A stretch of DNA of 64,000 bases. It comes from Sva-07 sp963743825 (GTDB taxonomy: Bacteria; Actinomycetota; Acidimicrobiia; Acidimicrobiales; Ilumatobacteraceae). The notes under the pieces are model-generated. The model searched no databases, was not told the origin of the DNA, and worked only from the letters and a program-made list of their open reading frames with translations. Within the stretch, counting starts at the first letter, position 1, and the number at the start of each line of letters is the position of its first letter. Location of the stretch: positions 1 through 64,000 of the forward strand of contig CAVURC010000011.1 in assembly GCA_963743825.1 (NCBI GenBank). The letters run 5' to 3'. Positions 26,094-34,851 of this stretch are shown here, one piece after another. The position numbers and the translations under genes were made by a program.

Positions 26094-27095
26094 ATGGACG
26101 ACCTCGACGACCGAGCCGATGCTGCCCTCGATGAACTGATCCATCGCGCCGACCTCGACGGCCTCGTCCGCATGATCGACGATCGGTGCAGTGACCGTGA
26201 CTGGGACGGTCTCCTGCGGGTTCGGGATCGTTCACGCCACGCCGTCGCCACCGGCCGCCAACTCTGGCCTGCGGCAACCCTGGCCGAGTACCGGCTCGCA
26301 CTGCTCGCCGAACCCGAGCACGTCGGCGCCGTGCTCGACGAGACCGACGGGCTGTCCGGGCGGTTCACCATCGGCCCACTCACGGAGGTCGCCGCGCAAC
26401 ACCACACGTGGCACGACCTGTCGCCCGTCTTGGATCGCGGCCCTCGCGCCGCGTTCGTGGCGCACGAGCGAGTCATGCGCGGCGACGTTGTCGAGGACCG
26501 CGACCTTCCCGCAGTGCTCGACCTTCCGCTCGCGCTGCAGGCATGGGAGCCCGACTACGCGCTCGCCACCTACACGGAGGCCGGTGCCGAGTTCCCGATG
26601 CCGGACCTCCCCGCCGAGTGGCACGACATCGATCCGACACCCGCGGAGGTGCTCGACGACGACGTGGAGTACGCCGTTCGACAGCTCGTGGAGCCATGGA
26701 CGACGAGCTCGAACGGCCGAGTCGACGTGGTCTGCGTCGACGGTGACATCGCCGGAGCGCTCGGCGCGTTGGGGCTCCGTCGGGCCAGGGTGGCCGAACT
26801 CGACCCGGCGACGGCAATCGCCTGGTTGGCGTGGGCCGGCGCGAGCGGTGGCGCCCATGGACGCCGCCGTGGAGCCGCAGCGGGACGCTTCGGCGCCTGG
26901 TGGACCCTCGCCGCGCTCGGTGATCTTGCCGACGAGTGGCCGGTCGATCCGGACGCACTCGGCGCGCTCGCGGCCGAATTGCGCTGGTACCGCTGGGACG
27001 CCCACGAGCCGGTCATGGGTTGGCAGCTCCAACTCGCGGTCGTCGACCCCGAGGAGTCGGTCGCCTGGGCGATCCTCGCTCGCGACGCCACCTGA
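26094..27095 (+). CDS. Protein of unknown function following the DUF3090 trio
   Basis: About 333 residues, Asp- and Ala-rich, without membrane segment or known motif. It begins M-D-D-L-D-D-R-A-D and carries helical repeats such as L-A-E-Y-R-L-A-L-L-A-E-P-E-H-V and A-I-A-W-L-A-W-A-G-A-S-G-G-A-H-G-R-R-R-G-A-A. The end is tryptophan-rich (W-T-L-A-A-L-G; L-R-W-Y-R-W-D-A-H-E). ATG 26070, inside the previous gene, is an alternative start. Nine bases from the trio and on the same strand, it probably belongs to the same transcript. I do not recognise a family. The operon ends at a family B palindrome. Confidence 0.75.
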   Translation: MDDLDDRADAALDELIHRADLDGLVRMIDDRCSDRDWDGLLRVRDRSRHAVATGRQLWPAATLAEYRLALLAEPEHVGAVLDETDGLSGRFTIGPLTEVAAQHHTWHDLSPVLDRGPRAAFVAHERVMRGDVVEDRDLPAVLDLPLALQAWEPDYALATYTEAGAEFPMPDLPAEWHDIDPTPAEVLDDDVEYAVRQLVEPWTTSSNGRVDVVCVDGDIAGALGALGLRRARVAELDPATAIAWLAWAGASGGAHGRRRGAAAGRFGAWWTLAALGDLADEWPVDPDALGALAAELRWYRWDAHEPVMGWQLQLAVVDPEESVAWAILARDAT

Positions 27096-27099
27096 AAAC

Positions 27100-27154
27100 C
27101 CCGAAATGTGCGCTGGATTGTGCACTCAGCGCACAATCCAGCGCATTTTTCGGG
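27100..27154. repeat. Dispersed palindrome, family B copy 2 (best copy)
   Basis: Ends CCCGAAATG and CATTTTTCGGG bound perfect 15-bp inner arms TGCGCTGGATTGTGC (27109-27123) and GCACAATCCAGCGCA (27131-27145), loop ACTCAGC. It lies between two convergent genes, so it could terminate both, with A and T runs flanking the stem. Relatives are at 11.6 and 62.7-62.8 kb. Confidence 0.8.
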
Positions 27155-27170
27155 ATGGGGAGGTTCGGAT

Positions 27171-28139
27171 CTAGGCGCGGGCGGCGAGGGCAGCGAGGAG
27201 CTGCGGGAGGACCTTGTGAACGTCACCGACGATGCCGAGGTCGGCGACACCGAAGATCGGCGCCTCCTTGTCCTTGTTGATCGCGATGATGTTCTTCGAG
27301 CCCTTCATGCCCACCATGTGCTGGGTGGCACCGGAGATGCCCGCAGCGATGTAGACGGTCGGCTTGACGACCTTGCCGGTCTGGCCGACCTGGTAGCTGT
27401 AGGGCACCCAACCGGCATCGACGATCGCTCGCGAGGCACCGGGAGCGCCATTGAGCGCCTTGGCCAACGACTCGATCATCGCGTACTTGTCGGCCTCACC
27501 GAGGCCACGACCACCGGCAACCACCACGGCCGCCTCGTCGAGCTTCGGGCCCGATGTCTCTTCGACGTGGACTGCCGTCACGGTCGCACCGGCGGTCGAA
27601 CCCAGATCGGGAACGGGAGCCGACACGACTGCGCCCGCAGCGCCCGCACCGGCTTCGGCGACGAAGCTCTTCGGACGGAACGCGGCGAGGAACGGACGCT
27701 CACCCGTGAACGTGGAGTTCACGAGCTTGGAGCCACCGAACACCGGCGTCTGCACCGTGACGGCGTCGCCGTCGACCGTGACGCTCGTCGAGTTGGTCAG
27801 CACCGTGCGGTCGAGCTTGACCGACAGCCGCGCCATCACGTCGCGACCCTCGTAGCTCTGGGGGAACATGATCAGGTCGGGCATGTCGCCACCGGCAATC
27901 ACGGCCTGCATCGCCGCCGACACGGCCACGCCGGGAAGGGCCCCGCCGAGATCGCCAGTTGCGTACACCTTGGCGGCGCCGTGGTCGCCGAGTGCGCCGG
28001 CAACGTCGGCGCCGTCACCGGCGATGAACGCCGACACGGTGCCGGCGAGGCTGCGCGCCTTGGTGAGGAGTTCGAGTGTGCCCGTGGTCGGCGCGCCATC
28101 GGCGGCCTGTGCGAACACCCAGATGTTGTCGATTCCCAT
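27171..28139 (-). CDS. etfA: Electron transfer flavoprotein alpha subunit
   Basis: FAD-binding subunit of 322 residues. The C-terminal FAD domain has the signature V-G-Q-T-G-K-V-V-K-P, Y-I-A-A-G-I-S-G-A-T-Q-H-M-V-G-M-K and I-I-A-I-N-K-D. G-G-R-G-L-G and a vicinal S-R segment precede them. It accepts electrons from acyl-CoA dehydrogenases such as the one at 18.5-19.7 kb. A GAGGAGA ribosome-binding site precedes ATG 28139. It lies 11 bases after etfB. Its stop faces the unknown gene across the family B palindrome. Confidence 0.96.
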   Translation of the reverse strand: MGIDNIWVFAQAADGAPTTGTLELLTKARSLAGTVSAFIAGDGADVAGALGDHGAAKVYATGDLGGALPGVAVSAAMQAVIAGGDMPDLIMFPQSYEGRDVMARLSVKLDRTVLTNSTSVTVDGDAVTVQTPVFGGSKLVNSTFTGERPFLAAFRPKSFVAEAGAGAAGAVVSAPVPDLGSTAGATVTAVHVEETSGPKLDEAAVVVAGGRGLGEADKYAMIESLAKALNGAPGASRAIVDAGWVPYSYQVGQTGKVVKPTVYIAAGISGATQHMVGMKGSKNIIAINKDKEAPIFGVADLGIVGDVHKVLPQLLAALAARA

Positions 28140-28150
28140 GATCGGTCTCC

Positions 28151-28918
28151 TCAGATGACTTTCAGGTTGTCGAGGAACTCGACGATCTTGTTGAACGATT
28201 CACCGTCGTCTTCGATGACCTCGCCGGCCTCACGGGTCGGGGCGTCTTCGACGGAGGTGATCTGCTGGGCCCACGAGACGGACTCGACACCGAGGTCGGC
28301 GGCCGTGACGGTCTCGACCGGCTTGGACTTCGCGGCCATGATGCCCTTGAAGCTCGGGTAGCGAGGCTCGACCACGCCGGCGGTCACCGAGACCACGGCG
28401 GGAAGCGAGCAGGTGACCTCGTCGTATCCGGCCTCGGTCTGACGATTGACCTTGAGGGTGCCGTCGGCGATCTCCACGGTCTTGGCGAAGGTGATCGACG
28501 GCAGGCCGAGTACCTCGGCGAGCTGCTCGGGCACGGTGCCGGTGTAGCCATCGGACGACTCGGTCCCGGCGATGATCAGATCGACGTCGCCCAGCTTCTT
28601 CGTGGCGGCAGCGAGCACCTTGGCGGTGGTCAGCGCATCAGCGCCGGCGAGCGTCGCGTCGCTCACGAGCACGGCCTTGGCCGCTCCCATCGCGAGGGCC
28701 GTGCGCAGACCCGAGGTCTCGTCGTTCGGGGCCATCGAGACGAGGCTGACCTCTCCCCCGCCCGCAGCGGTGACGAGCTGCAATGCCATCTCGACGCCGT
28801 AGCTGTCGGACTCGTCGAGGATGAGTTTGCCATCACGCTTGAGAGTATTGGTGGAGGGATCCAGCTCGCCCGGCAGCGCCGGGTCCGGGATCTGCTTGAC
28901 GCAGACGATCACGTTCAT
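28151..28918 (-). CDS. etfB: Electron transfer flavoprotein beta subunit
   Basis: AMP-binding subunit of 255 residues. It opens M-N-V-I-V-C-V-K-Q-I-P-D-P, the standard start, which selects ATG 28918 over a GTG four codons upstream. The beta-ETF signature region includes G-A-A-K-A-V-L-V-S-D, D-L-I-I-A-G-T-E-S-S-D-G-Y-T-G and P-S-I-T-F-A. The final residues form the usual C-terminal helix that wraps etfA. First gene of the etfBA operon. The 95-base gap to the lipid kinase may hold the promoters for both directions, but I see no clear motif. Confidence 0.96.
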   Translation of the reverse strand: MNVIVCVKQIPDPALPGELDPSTNTLKRDGKLILDESDSYGVEMALQLVTAAGGGEVSLVSMAPNDETSGLRTALAMGAAKAVLVSDATLAGADALTTAKVLAAATKKLGDVDLIIAGTESSDGYTGTVPEQLAEVLGLPSITFAKTVEIADGTLKVNRQTEAGYDEVTCSLPAVVSVTAGVVEPRYPSFKGIMAAKSKPVETVTAADLGVESVSWAQQITSVEDAPTREAGEVIEDDGESFNKIVEFLDNLKVI

Positions 28919-29013
28919 AAGGACCACCAAGTTACCGGTGCGTCAACTTCGACCCAAACTCGTGCCCCTGCCCAAACCGCGAGCCACCCGGCACTGCGTT
29001 ACCGTCACACACC

Positions 29014-29964
29014 TTGAAGGTTCTGCTCGTCGTCAATTCGTTCGCCTCCTCGGTCACGGCGCGCAACACCGTGATCGTGCATCGACGCCTGAGCCGTGAT
29101 CACGACGTCGAGATGGTCGAGACGAACCGTCGCGGTCACGCCACCCGATTCGCCCACGATGCCGCTCGACGGGGGCTCGACGTCGTCATCGGATTCGGCG
29201 GCGACGGCACCCTCAACGAAGTCGCGACGGGCATCGCCGGTTCCGACACCGCCCTCGGAGTCCTCCCCGGCGGGTCGACCAACGTGTTCGCTCGCACGCT
29301 CGGCATGCCGAACGACCCGGTCGAGGCTGTCGAGTATCTCGCCAACGGCATCGACGCCGACGACTTCCGTCCGATCGGGCTCGGCCAGGTGAACGGCCGG
29401 TACTTCTGCTTCCACACGGGCGTCGGATTCGATGCCGCAGTCGTCGAACGCGTCGAGAGACGCGGATCGTGGAAGCGATGGCTCGGTCATCCGCTGTTCA
29501 TCTGGGCCGGGATCACCACGTGGCTGACCGGCTACGACCGCAGCGCACCCCACTTCCAGGTGAGCGGCGATGGCGCCAACGACCCGATCGACGGCTACTT
29601 CACGATCGTGCTGAACACCAGCCCGTACACCTACCTCGGGAACCGACCGCTCGACCTGTCACCGGCAGCCACGCTTGATCGAGGCCTCGTGGCGATCACG
29701 TTCACGACGATGAGTTCCGTGGCGATCCTGTCGTCACTGGCGGGCGCCCTTCGCGGCGGAGGTGTCAAGCCGGCAGCGCACCTCGACGTTCGCGAGGACG
29801 TCTCGCATCTGGTGGTGCAACACGACACGCCGTTCCCGTATCAGGTCGACGGCGACGCACTCGGGTCGACGAACCGCCTCGAGTTCGTCCACGTGCCCGA
29901 TGCCGTGAAGCTCGTCGTCCCGCTCAGGGAGCCGCTGACGGCCACCGCCCCCACGACGGGCTGA
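29014..29964 (+). CDS. Diacylglycerol kinase family lipid kinase
   Basis: Protein of 316 residues starting at a TTG (M-K-V-L-L-V-V-N-S-F-A). G-G-D-G-T at residues 62-66 and L-P-G-G-S-T-N-V-F-A-R form the nucleotide-binding site of the DAGK catalytic domain; the C-terminal beta domain follows with G-N-R-P-L-D-L. Such enzymes phosphorylate diacylglycerol or related lipids (the mannoside-linked lipids of actinobacteria, for example). The stop lies 41 bases inside the convergent phosphodiesterase gene. The pairing of two phospholipid enzymes suggests membrane lipid turnover. Confidence 0.9.
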   Translation: MKVLLVVNSFASSVTARNTVIVHRRLSRDHDVEMVETNRRGHATRFAHDAARRGLDVVIGFGGDGTLNEVATGIAGSDTALGVLPGGSTNVFARTLGMPNDPVEAVEYLANGIDADDFRPIGLGQVNGRYFCFHTGVGFDAAVVERVERRGSWKRWLGHPLFIWAGITTWLTGYDRSAPHFQVSGDGANDPIDGYFTIVLNTSPYTYLGNRPLDLSPAATLDRGLVAITFTTMSSVAILSSLAGALRGGGVKPAAHLDVREDVSHLVVQHDTPFPYQVDGDALGSTNRLEFVHVPDAVKLVVPLREPLTATAPTTG

Positions 29965-30643
29965 GCGCCGCCGGATCGCCCGCGCGACCGAGCGCCGCCA
30001 GGGCGATGTCCGGCACGTCGGTGCAGACACCGTCGACACCGAGGGCGGCGAGCTCGACGAGCCGGACCGGGTCGTTGCAGGTCCAGGTGTTCACGGCGAG
30101 GCCGGCGTCATGGCATCTCGTGACGAACTCCTCGGTCACGTTGGGCTCCCACGGGTTCACCGCAGTGTGTCCGGCCTCGGCGATGGCGACGATCCGATCA
30201 GCGCTCACGGTCGAGACCAACCACGCCGTGGCGATCTCCGGTGCAGCGGCTCGACACGCTGCGAGCGTGTCCCACGAGAACGACGAGATGAGCCACCGCG
30301 ACACAGCCGCCGTGCCTCGACGACGCAGGAGCTCGACGATGGGGGCGACCATCGCCATCGTCGGATCGAAGCCCGCGTCGGCCGGCCAGTTCTTGATCTC
30401 GACGTTGACCAGCATCCGGTCGCCGCACGCATCGAGTACCTCGTCGAGCGTCGCCAGATGCAGCTGGTCGACCTCGGTGAGCGAGTCGGGCAACGGATCA
30501 TGAGCGACGAGCAGGCGGCCATCGGCGACGCGGCGCACGTCGAGTTCGATCCCGTCGGCGCCCATCTCGTCGGCCAGACGGAACGCCTCCGGTGTGTTCT
30601 CCGTGGCGGCGACCGAAGCGCCGCGGTGACCCAGAATCAGCAT
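29924..30643 (-). CDS. Glycerophosphodiester phosphodiesterase
   Basis: Protein of 239 residues with the GDPD TIM-barrel. H6-R7 in L-G-H-R-G, then E-N-T-P-E-A-F, G-I-E-L-D-V (metal-binding Glu and Asp) and the second His in V-A-H-D-P. It hydrolyses deacylated phospholipids to glycerol 3-phosphate and an alcohol. No signal peptide, so cytoplasmic. The last 41 bases overlap the convergent lipid kinase gene. It starts at ATG 30643 and is divergent from whiB1. Confidence 0.92.
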   Translation of the reverse strand: MLILGHRGASVAATENTPEAFRLADEMGADGIELDVRRVADGRLLVAHDPLPDSLTEVDQLHLATLDEVLDACGDRMLVNVEIKNWPADAGFDPTMAMVAPIVELLRRRGTAAVSRWLISSFSWDTLAACRAAAPEIATAWLVSTVSADRIVAIAEAGHTAVNPWEPNVTEEFVTRCHDAGLAVNTWTCNDPVRLVELAALGVDGVCTDVPDIALAALGRAGDPAALSPSWGRWPSAAP

Positions 30644-30732
30644 GAGACCATCATGGTGCAGGCGGCCGATGCCATCCGAACAGCAGATGAACTCGATCTG
30701 ATCATTTGATGAACATTGGGACCAAACGCCCC

Positions 30733-30761
30733 TTGCGAGACCCCCGCATCACGCGTACAGT
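30733..30761 (+). promoter_or_regulatory. Candidate promoter of whiB1
   Basis: TTGCGA and TACAGT hexamers separated by 17 bases lie about 100 bases upstream of the whiB1 GTG, close to the sigma-70-type consensus of actinobacteria. The 219-base gap that holds it has no other feature I can name. Prediction from sequence only. Confidence 0.35.
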
Positions 30762-30862
30762 TCGACCCGGCCTGAGGGCCTGTGACGTCGTCCAGAGCGA
30801 CGAAAACCCACCAAAACCCCCCGGCGATCCGCTCGCCCCCAACACCTTCGAGGAGCACCAAC

Positions 30863-31162
30863 GTGTCGATCCTTGCGTCCAGCCTGACCCTGGGAGCCGC
30901 GGACTACGAATGGCGCGACGACGCCATCTGCCGTGACACCGATCCGGAGTTGTTCTTCCCGGTGGGAACCACAGGGAATGCGCTGTACCAGATCGACCGG
31001 GCCAAGGAGGTGTGCAACGAATGCACCGTGGCCGGGCAGTGTCTCGACTTCGCCCTCGACACCAATCAGGATTCGGGCATCTGGGGTGGGCTCACCGAAG
31101 AGGAACGTCGGGTCATCCGGCGTCGCCGGGTCGCCGCAGCACGCGCCGCTCGCGCCAGCTGA
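30863..31162 (+). CDS. whiB1: WhiB-family Fe-S transcription factor, WhiB1-like
   Basis: Protein of 99 residues that binds a 4Fe-4S cluster and, with the primary sigma factor, controls transcription; WhiB1 of mycobacteria responds to nitric oxide. The four cluster cysteines are C23, C51, C54 and C60. The G-I-W-G-G turn is followed by the basic DNA-binding tail (R-R-V-I-R-R-R-R). D-T-D-P-E-L-F-F-P-V-G matches WhiB1 best. GTG 30863 has a GAGGAG site just upstream. It ends three bases before the convergent pdtaS gene. Confidence 0.93.
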   Translation: MSILASSLTLGAADYEWRDDAICRDTDPELFFPVGTTGNALYQIDRAKEVCNECTVAGQCLDFALDTNQDSGIWGGLTEEERRVIRRRRVAAARAARAS

Positions 31163-31165
31163 CGC

Positions 31166-32677
31166 TCAATCGTCGGTCGGTACCGTCAACTCGATGATCG
31201 TGCCGTGTTGGCGGCTCGATCCGTCGCCGATCCCGGCGAGATCGAGTTCGACCGCAGTCACGGGCCGGATCTCGATCGTGCCGTTGAGTTCGGTCGTCAC
31301 GAGGGTCCGCACGATCGAGAGTCCGAGCCCCGTCGCCTGATCGAGCTCGAACGAGGGGTCGACACCACGACCGTTGTCGACCACCCGCACCGTCAGACGC
31401 CCATCGAGGTGGCTCAGCGCCACGTTGACGTCGCCACCGCCACTGCCCTCGGGGAACCCGTGGTCGACGGCATTCTGCAACAACTCGGTGAGCACGACCG
31501 ACAGCGGTGTGGCCGTGTTGGCCGGAATTCGTCCACCATCGCCGGCCACGGTGAACCGCACCGGCCGGTCGGGTGACTGCAGGCTCTCCTCGGCGAGGCG
31601 CAGCAACGGCCTGACGATCTCGATGAAGGCGATGTCCTCGCCCGGCTCGCGCGACAACGACTCGTGGACGAGCGCGATGGTTCTGATCCGACGCACCGAC
31701 TCCTGGACCGCCGCCTTCGCCTCCGGATTCGTGAGACGCCGTGACTGGAGACGCAACAGCGACGAGATCGTCTGCAGGTTGTTCTTGACCCGGTGATGGA
31801 TCTCGCGAATCGTGGCGTCCTTGCTGAGCAGCAGACGGTCACGCTTGCGAAGCTCGGTCACGTCGCGGACGAGCAGCAGACCGCCGGCGATCTCGGTGCC
31901 CGACTCCGTCGTTGCGATCACCGGGACGCAGCGACACAGCAGCGTGACGTCAGCGCCTTGCTCGAACTCCTCGACGATCGGCTCACGTCGCTCGAACGCC
32001 TGGCGGACCGGACCGTCGTGGAAGCCGAGTTCGGCCAGACGCATCCCGACAGGGTTCGCCTGGATGCCCACGCGGTGCAGCGCCGAGTTCGCGTTGGGCG
32101 ACACGTACGTCACCGTGCCGGTGGCATCGAGCGTCAAGACGCCGTCACCGACACGCGGCGCGGCGCTCGAGTCGGCGACCCGACCCGGGAACGGGAACGT
32201 GCCGACCTCGATCATCTGGGCGAACTCCTCGAAGATGAAGGAGTAGTTGCGTTCGAGTTCGCCGAGGGGGCGACCCGCTCTGACCTTCCACTCCTTCGAG
32301 AGCACGGCGATGATCTCGCCGTCGCGCCGCACGGTCATCGCCAGCATGCGGGCATGGTTGATCTCTTCACCGCCGCCATCGATCTCGATGGCACCCTCCA
32401 CCCGCTGACCCGTCGAGGCCGCCCGTTCGATCAGTTCTGCCTCGTCACCGTCGGCCCACGCGCCCACGTAGTCGGTGGCGTACATCGTCTGGTTCGTGGC
32501 CGGGCGTACCTGGTCGACGATCAGCCACTTGCCGCCACTCGATCGGACGTAGAGCAGCAGGTCGGCAAAGCACAGATCGGCGAGGAACGCCCATTCCGCG
32601 GTCAGTCGATGCAGGTGATCGATGTCGTCGCGGTCGAGCGTCGTGTGCTCGCGGGCCAGTTCGGCGAGAGAGGTCAT
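31166..32677 (-). CDS. pdtaS: Sensor histidine kinase, PdtaS-like (GAF-PAS-HisKA_2)
   Basis: Soluble kinase of about 503 residues without transmembrane segment. An N-terminal GAF-like domain (residues about 30-150) and a PAS domain (about 180-280) precede the HWE/HisKA_2 kinase: H-box E-I-H-H-R-V-K-N-N-L-Q-T-I near residue 292, N-box E-L-L-Q-N-A-V-D-H-G-F, G-box D-N-G-R-G-V and G-L-G-L-S-I-V. In mycobacteria PdtaS pairs with the RNA-binding regulator PdtaR, which acts by antitermination. No pdtaR is in the window. ATG 32677 follows an AAGGGTG site. It lies 19 bases after the second ArsA-type gene on the same strand. Confidence 0.9.
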   Translation of the reverse strand: MTSLAELAREHTTLDRDDIDHLHRLTAEWAFLADLCFADLLLYVRSSGGKWLIVDQVRPATNQTMYATDYVGAWADGDEAELIERAASTGQRVEGAIEIDGGGEEINHARMLAMTVRRDGEIIAVLSKEWKVRAGRPLGELERNYSFIFEEFAQMIEVGTFPFPGRVADSSAAPRVGDGVLTLDATGTVTYVSPNANSALHRVGIQANPVGMRLAELGFHDGPVRQAFERREPIVEEFEQGADVTLLCRCVPVIATTESGTEIAGGLLLVRDVTELRKRDRLLLSKDATIREIHHRVKNNLQTISSLLRLQSRRLTNPEAKAAVQESVRRIRTIALVHESLSREPGEDIAFIEIVRPLLRLAEESLQSPDRPVRFTVAGDGGRIPANTATPLSVVLTELLQNAVDHGFPEGSGGGDVNVALSHLDGRLTVRVVDNGRGVDPSFELDQATGLGLSIVRTLVTTELNGTIEIRPVTAVELDLAGIGDGSSRQHGTIIELTVPTDD

Positions 32678-32696
32678 CACCCTTGATTCTGCCTGA

Positions 32697-33854
32697 TCAT
32701 TCGCCGGCGCGCAGGTGACCCGCCAGCGAGTCGAGCCCGGCGAGGTCGTGGATGTCCCCCTCGAGCCACGGCACCGTCAGGAGCACGGGCGCCAGATCGG
32801 CCAGTTCGGAGCGTCGATCCGATTCGCGGGCGGCGACGAGGGCGACATCGTCGAACCGCGTGGCAATCTGCGTGAGGACGGCACTGATCTGCTTGCGCGG
32901 GGCGTCGAGTTCGGCCGCCACCGCGTCGGCGAGCTCACCGTCCGCGCGTTCGAGGAGCGCTGCTGCGCTCTCGGCCGCAGCCGCGCTTGCGAGCGCCGGC
33001 GGGAGGACGCGGTTGGCGACGATGGCGCCGAGTGACATTCCCCGCTCGACGAGTGAGCGCGCGAGAAAGCGGGCCTCGTAGCTGGGTGCGGTTTCGAGCG
33101 TCGTCACCACGACGAAGGCCGTGCGGGGGTCGCGCAGGAGCGACTCGACCTCCTTCGCCCGGCGCACGAAACCGCTCTCCATCGCCTGGAACAGCACGAA
33201 GAAGTCGGCGATGTCCTGGAGGAATCGTGACCCGAGCACCCGGTCGGCCACTTGGTAGAACGGCTTCGAGGCCACCGTGAACAGACGCGACCGGTACGGC
33301 ACGGTGAGCCATCGCAGCAAGCGGCTCCCGAAGAACTCGATCATGCGGTTCGGGGCGTCGAGGATCGACAATGCGTTACGCGACGGCGGCGTGTCGACGA
33401 TCACGAGATCGAACTCGCCGCGGGCGTGCAGGTCGTGGAGTTGCTCCATCGCCAGGTACTCGTGGCTGTGCACGAAGCGACTGGTGATGTTCTCGTACAG
33501 CGGATTGGCGAGTACTGCCTCACGGGTCGCTTCGTCGGGAGCATGGCGGGTGATCAACTCGTCCCAGCCGGCTTTGGTGTCGAGCATCGCGACCCACACT
33601 TCGCCACGCACCTTCGTGCCCGCGGCCAGGAACGCCTTCGGGTCGATCCGCACCGGCGTGTTGCCGAATTCGTCGAGCCCGAGCGCTGTGGCCAGGCGCC
33701 GTGCGGGATCGACCGTCATCACCAGCACCCGTGACTTCTGACGCTGCGCTGCGGCGATGCCCAGGGCTGCGGCGATCGTCGTCTTGCCGACACCGCCGGA
33801 CCCGGCGACGAGGATCATCTCGCGGCTGGCGAGCAGATTGTCGAGTTCAGCCAT
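32697..33854 (-). CDS. ArsA/Get3-family ATPase, second of a pair
   Basis: Protein of 385 residues. P-loop near the N-terminus (V-A-G-S-G-G-V-G-K-T-T), switch I D-P-A-R-R-L, V-I-V-D-T-P-P-S-R-N-A-L, and a C-terminal helical part. ATG 33854 overlaps the last codons of the first ATPase (ATGGCTGA). Actinobacteria carry such tandem ArsA-like genes (Rv3679/Rv3680 in M. tuberculosis), which form a complex and affect redox and metabolite handling. Arsenite transport is not implied, since no arsB or arsenite ligands are seen. Confidence 0.9.
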   Translation of the reverse strand: MAELDNLLASREMILVAGSGGVGKTTIAAALGIAAAQRQKSRVLVMTVDPARRLATALGLDEFGNTPVRIDPKAFLAAGTKVRGEVWVAMLDTKAGWDELITRHAPDEATREAVLANPLYENITSRFVHSHEYLAMEQLHDLHARGEFDLVIVDTPPSRNALSILDAPNRMIEFFGSRLLRWLTVPYRSRLFTVASKPFYQVADRVLGSRFLQDIADFFVLFQAMESGFVRRAKEVESLLRDPRTAFVVVTTLETAPSYEARFLARSLVERGMSLGAIVANRVLPPALASAAAAESAAALLERADGELADAVAAELDAPRKQISAVLTQIATRFDDVALVAARESDRRSELADLAPVLLTVPWLEGDIHDLAGLDSLAGHLRAGE

Positions 33855-34851
33855 GACGGTCACCCGTCGGCTCCGGATCGAGTTCATCGGTGAGCGCCTC
33901 GGCAACGAGGGACACCACTCGCGGTCCGGACCCACGCGAGAACAGTTCGGGAACGGTGATGATGGGGAGCCCGTCGGCGACCTCGCCGCTCGTGCGCAAC
34001 CAGTGCCGCAGGCGGTCGAGATGCTCGGCTCCGGTGCTGCGACGCATCTCGGTGAGGCGGGCAGCGTCGACGACGGTGGTCACCGCCGGGCCGGCGGCGT
34101 CGACGAGCAGCGGCAGTGCATCGTCGAGCCGGTCGACGATCGCCTGTTCACGTCGGTTGAACATCGCGGGCAGCACCCGGTTGGCGATCACTGCGGACGC
34201 GTGGGCGCCGGTCTCGGCGCGCAGCCGACCGAGCAGATCGATCGTCTCGGTCACCGGCATCTCCTCGGGCGTGGTCACGACGGCTACTCCCGTGCGCATC
34301 GGATCGTCGAGGATGTCGAGCATCCACTGGGTCTGGTCGCGGACCAGGCCGACCTGCACGAGATCGGCAATGACCTTCGGTGCCCCGATCTGGCTGACGA
34401 TGTGCCCGCTCGCTTCGGCATCGACGACGATGAGGTCGTAGTGACGCTCGCGCACCTCGTAGCAGAGCTTGCCGACGCCGAGGATCTCCTTGACGCCCGG
34501 TGCGGCGTCGGCGACGAAGTCGAACGTCGAGGCGAGCGGCCCGATGCGTCCGAGCAGCGGAATCCGCACGAACAGTCGCAGGTATTCGCGTAGCGAGTCC
34601 TCGGTGTTCATCGCCATGGCATGGAGCCGAGGCGACACCTCGGTGGGCTCGAACCTCAACTCACCGACGTCGAACGCGTTGGCGAGGGCCCCCTTGGCGT
34701 CCATCTCGCACACGAGGGTGCGACGGCCGTGGCGGGCAGCGACCTCCGCGATCGAGGCGGCGATCGTCGTCTTGCCGACGCCTCCCTTCCCGGTGACCCA
34801 GAGCAGGTCGAGGTCCAGGAGCCCTGGCCGACCCGTGGGGCCCAGGTTCAG
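33847..34851 (-). CDS. ArsA/Get3-family ATPase, first of a pair; start codon unclear
   Basis: About 334 residues with W-V-T-G-K-G-G-V-G-K-T-T-I-A-A-S near the N-terminus, C-E-M-D-A-K-G and L-I-V-V-D-A-E-A-S-G-H. No ATG, GTG or TTG occurs in frame between the DUF3107 stop and the P-loop. Two CTG codons, at 34851 (overlapping that stop as CTGA) and 34845, are the only plausible starts, with a GGAGG site just upstream. Either a rare CTG start is used or an indel hides the real one. It is coupled to DUF3107 upstream and to the second ATPase downstream. Confidence 0.82.
   Translation of the reverse strand: MNLGPTGRPGLLDLDLLWVTGKGGVGKTTIAASIAEVAARHGRRTLVCEMDAKGALANAFDVGELRFEPTEVSPRLHAMAMNTEDSLREYLRLFVRIPLLGRIGPLASTFDFVADAAPGVKEILGVGKLCYEVRERHYDLIVVDAEASGHIVSQIGAPKVIADLVQVGLVRDQTQWMLDILDDPMRTGVAVVTTPEEMPVTETIDLLGRLRAETGAHASAVIANRVLPAMFNRREQAIVDRLDDALPLLVDAAGPAVTTVVDAARLTEMRRSTGAEHLDRLRHWLRTSGEVADGLPIITVPELFSRGSGPRVVSLVAEALTDELDPEPTGDRHG

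Noticed and set aside
33847..34851. Arsenite efflux system
   Set aside because: Only ArsA-type ATPases are present; no ArsB, ArsR-arsenite motif or arsenate reductase nearby, and the paired layout matches the actinobacterial non-arsenic ArsA pair.
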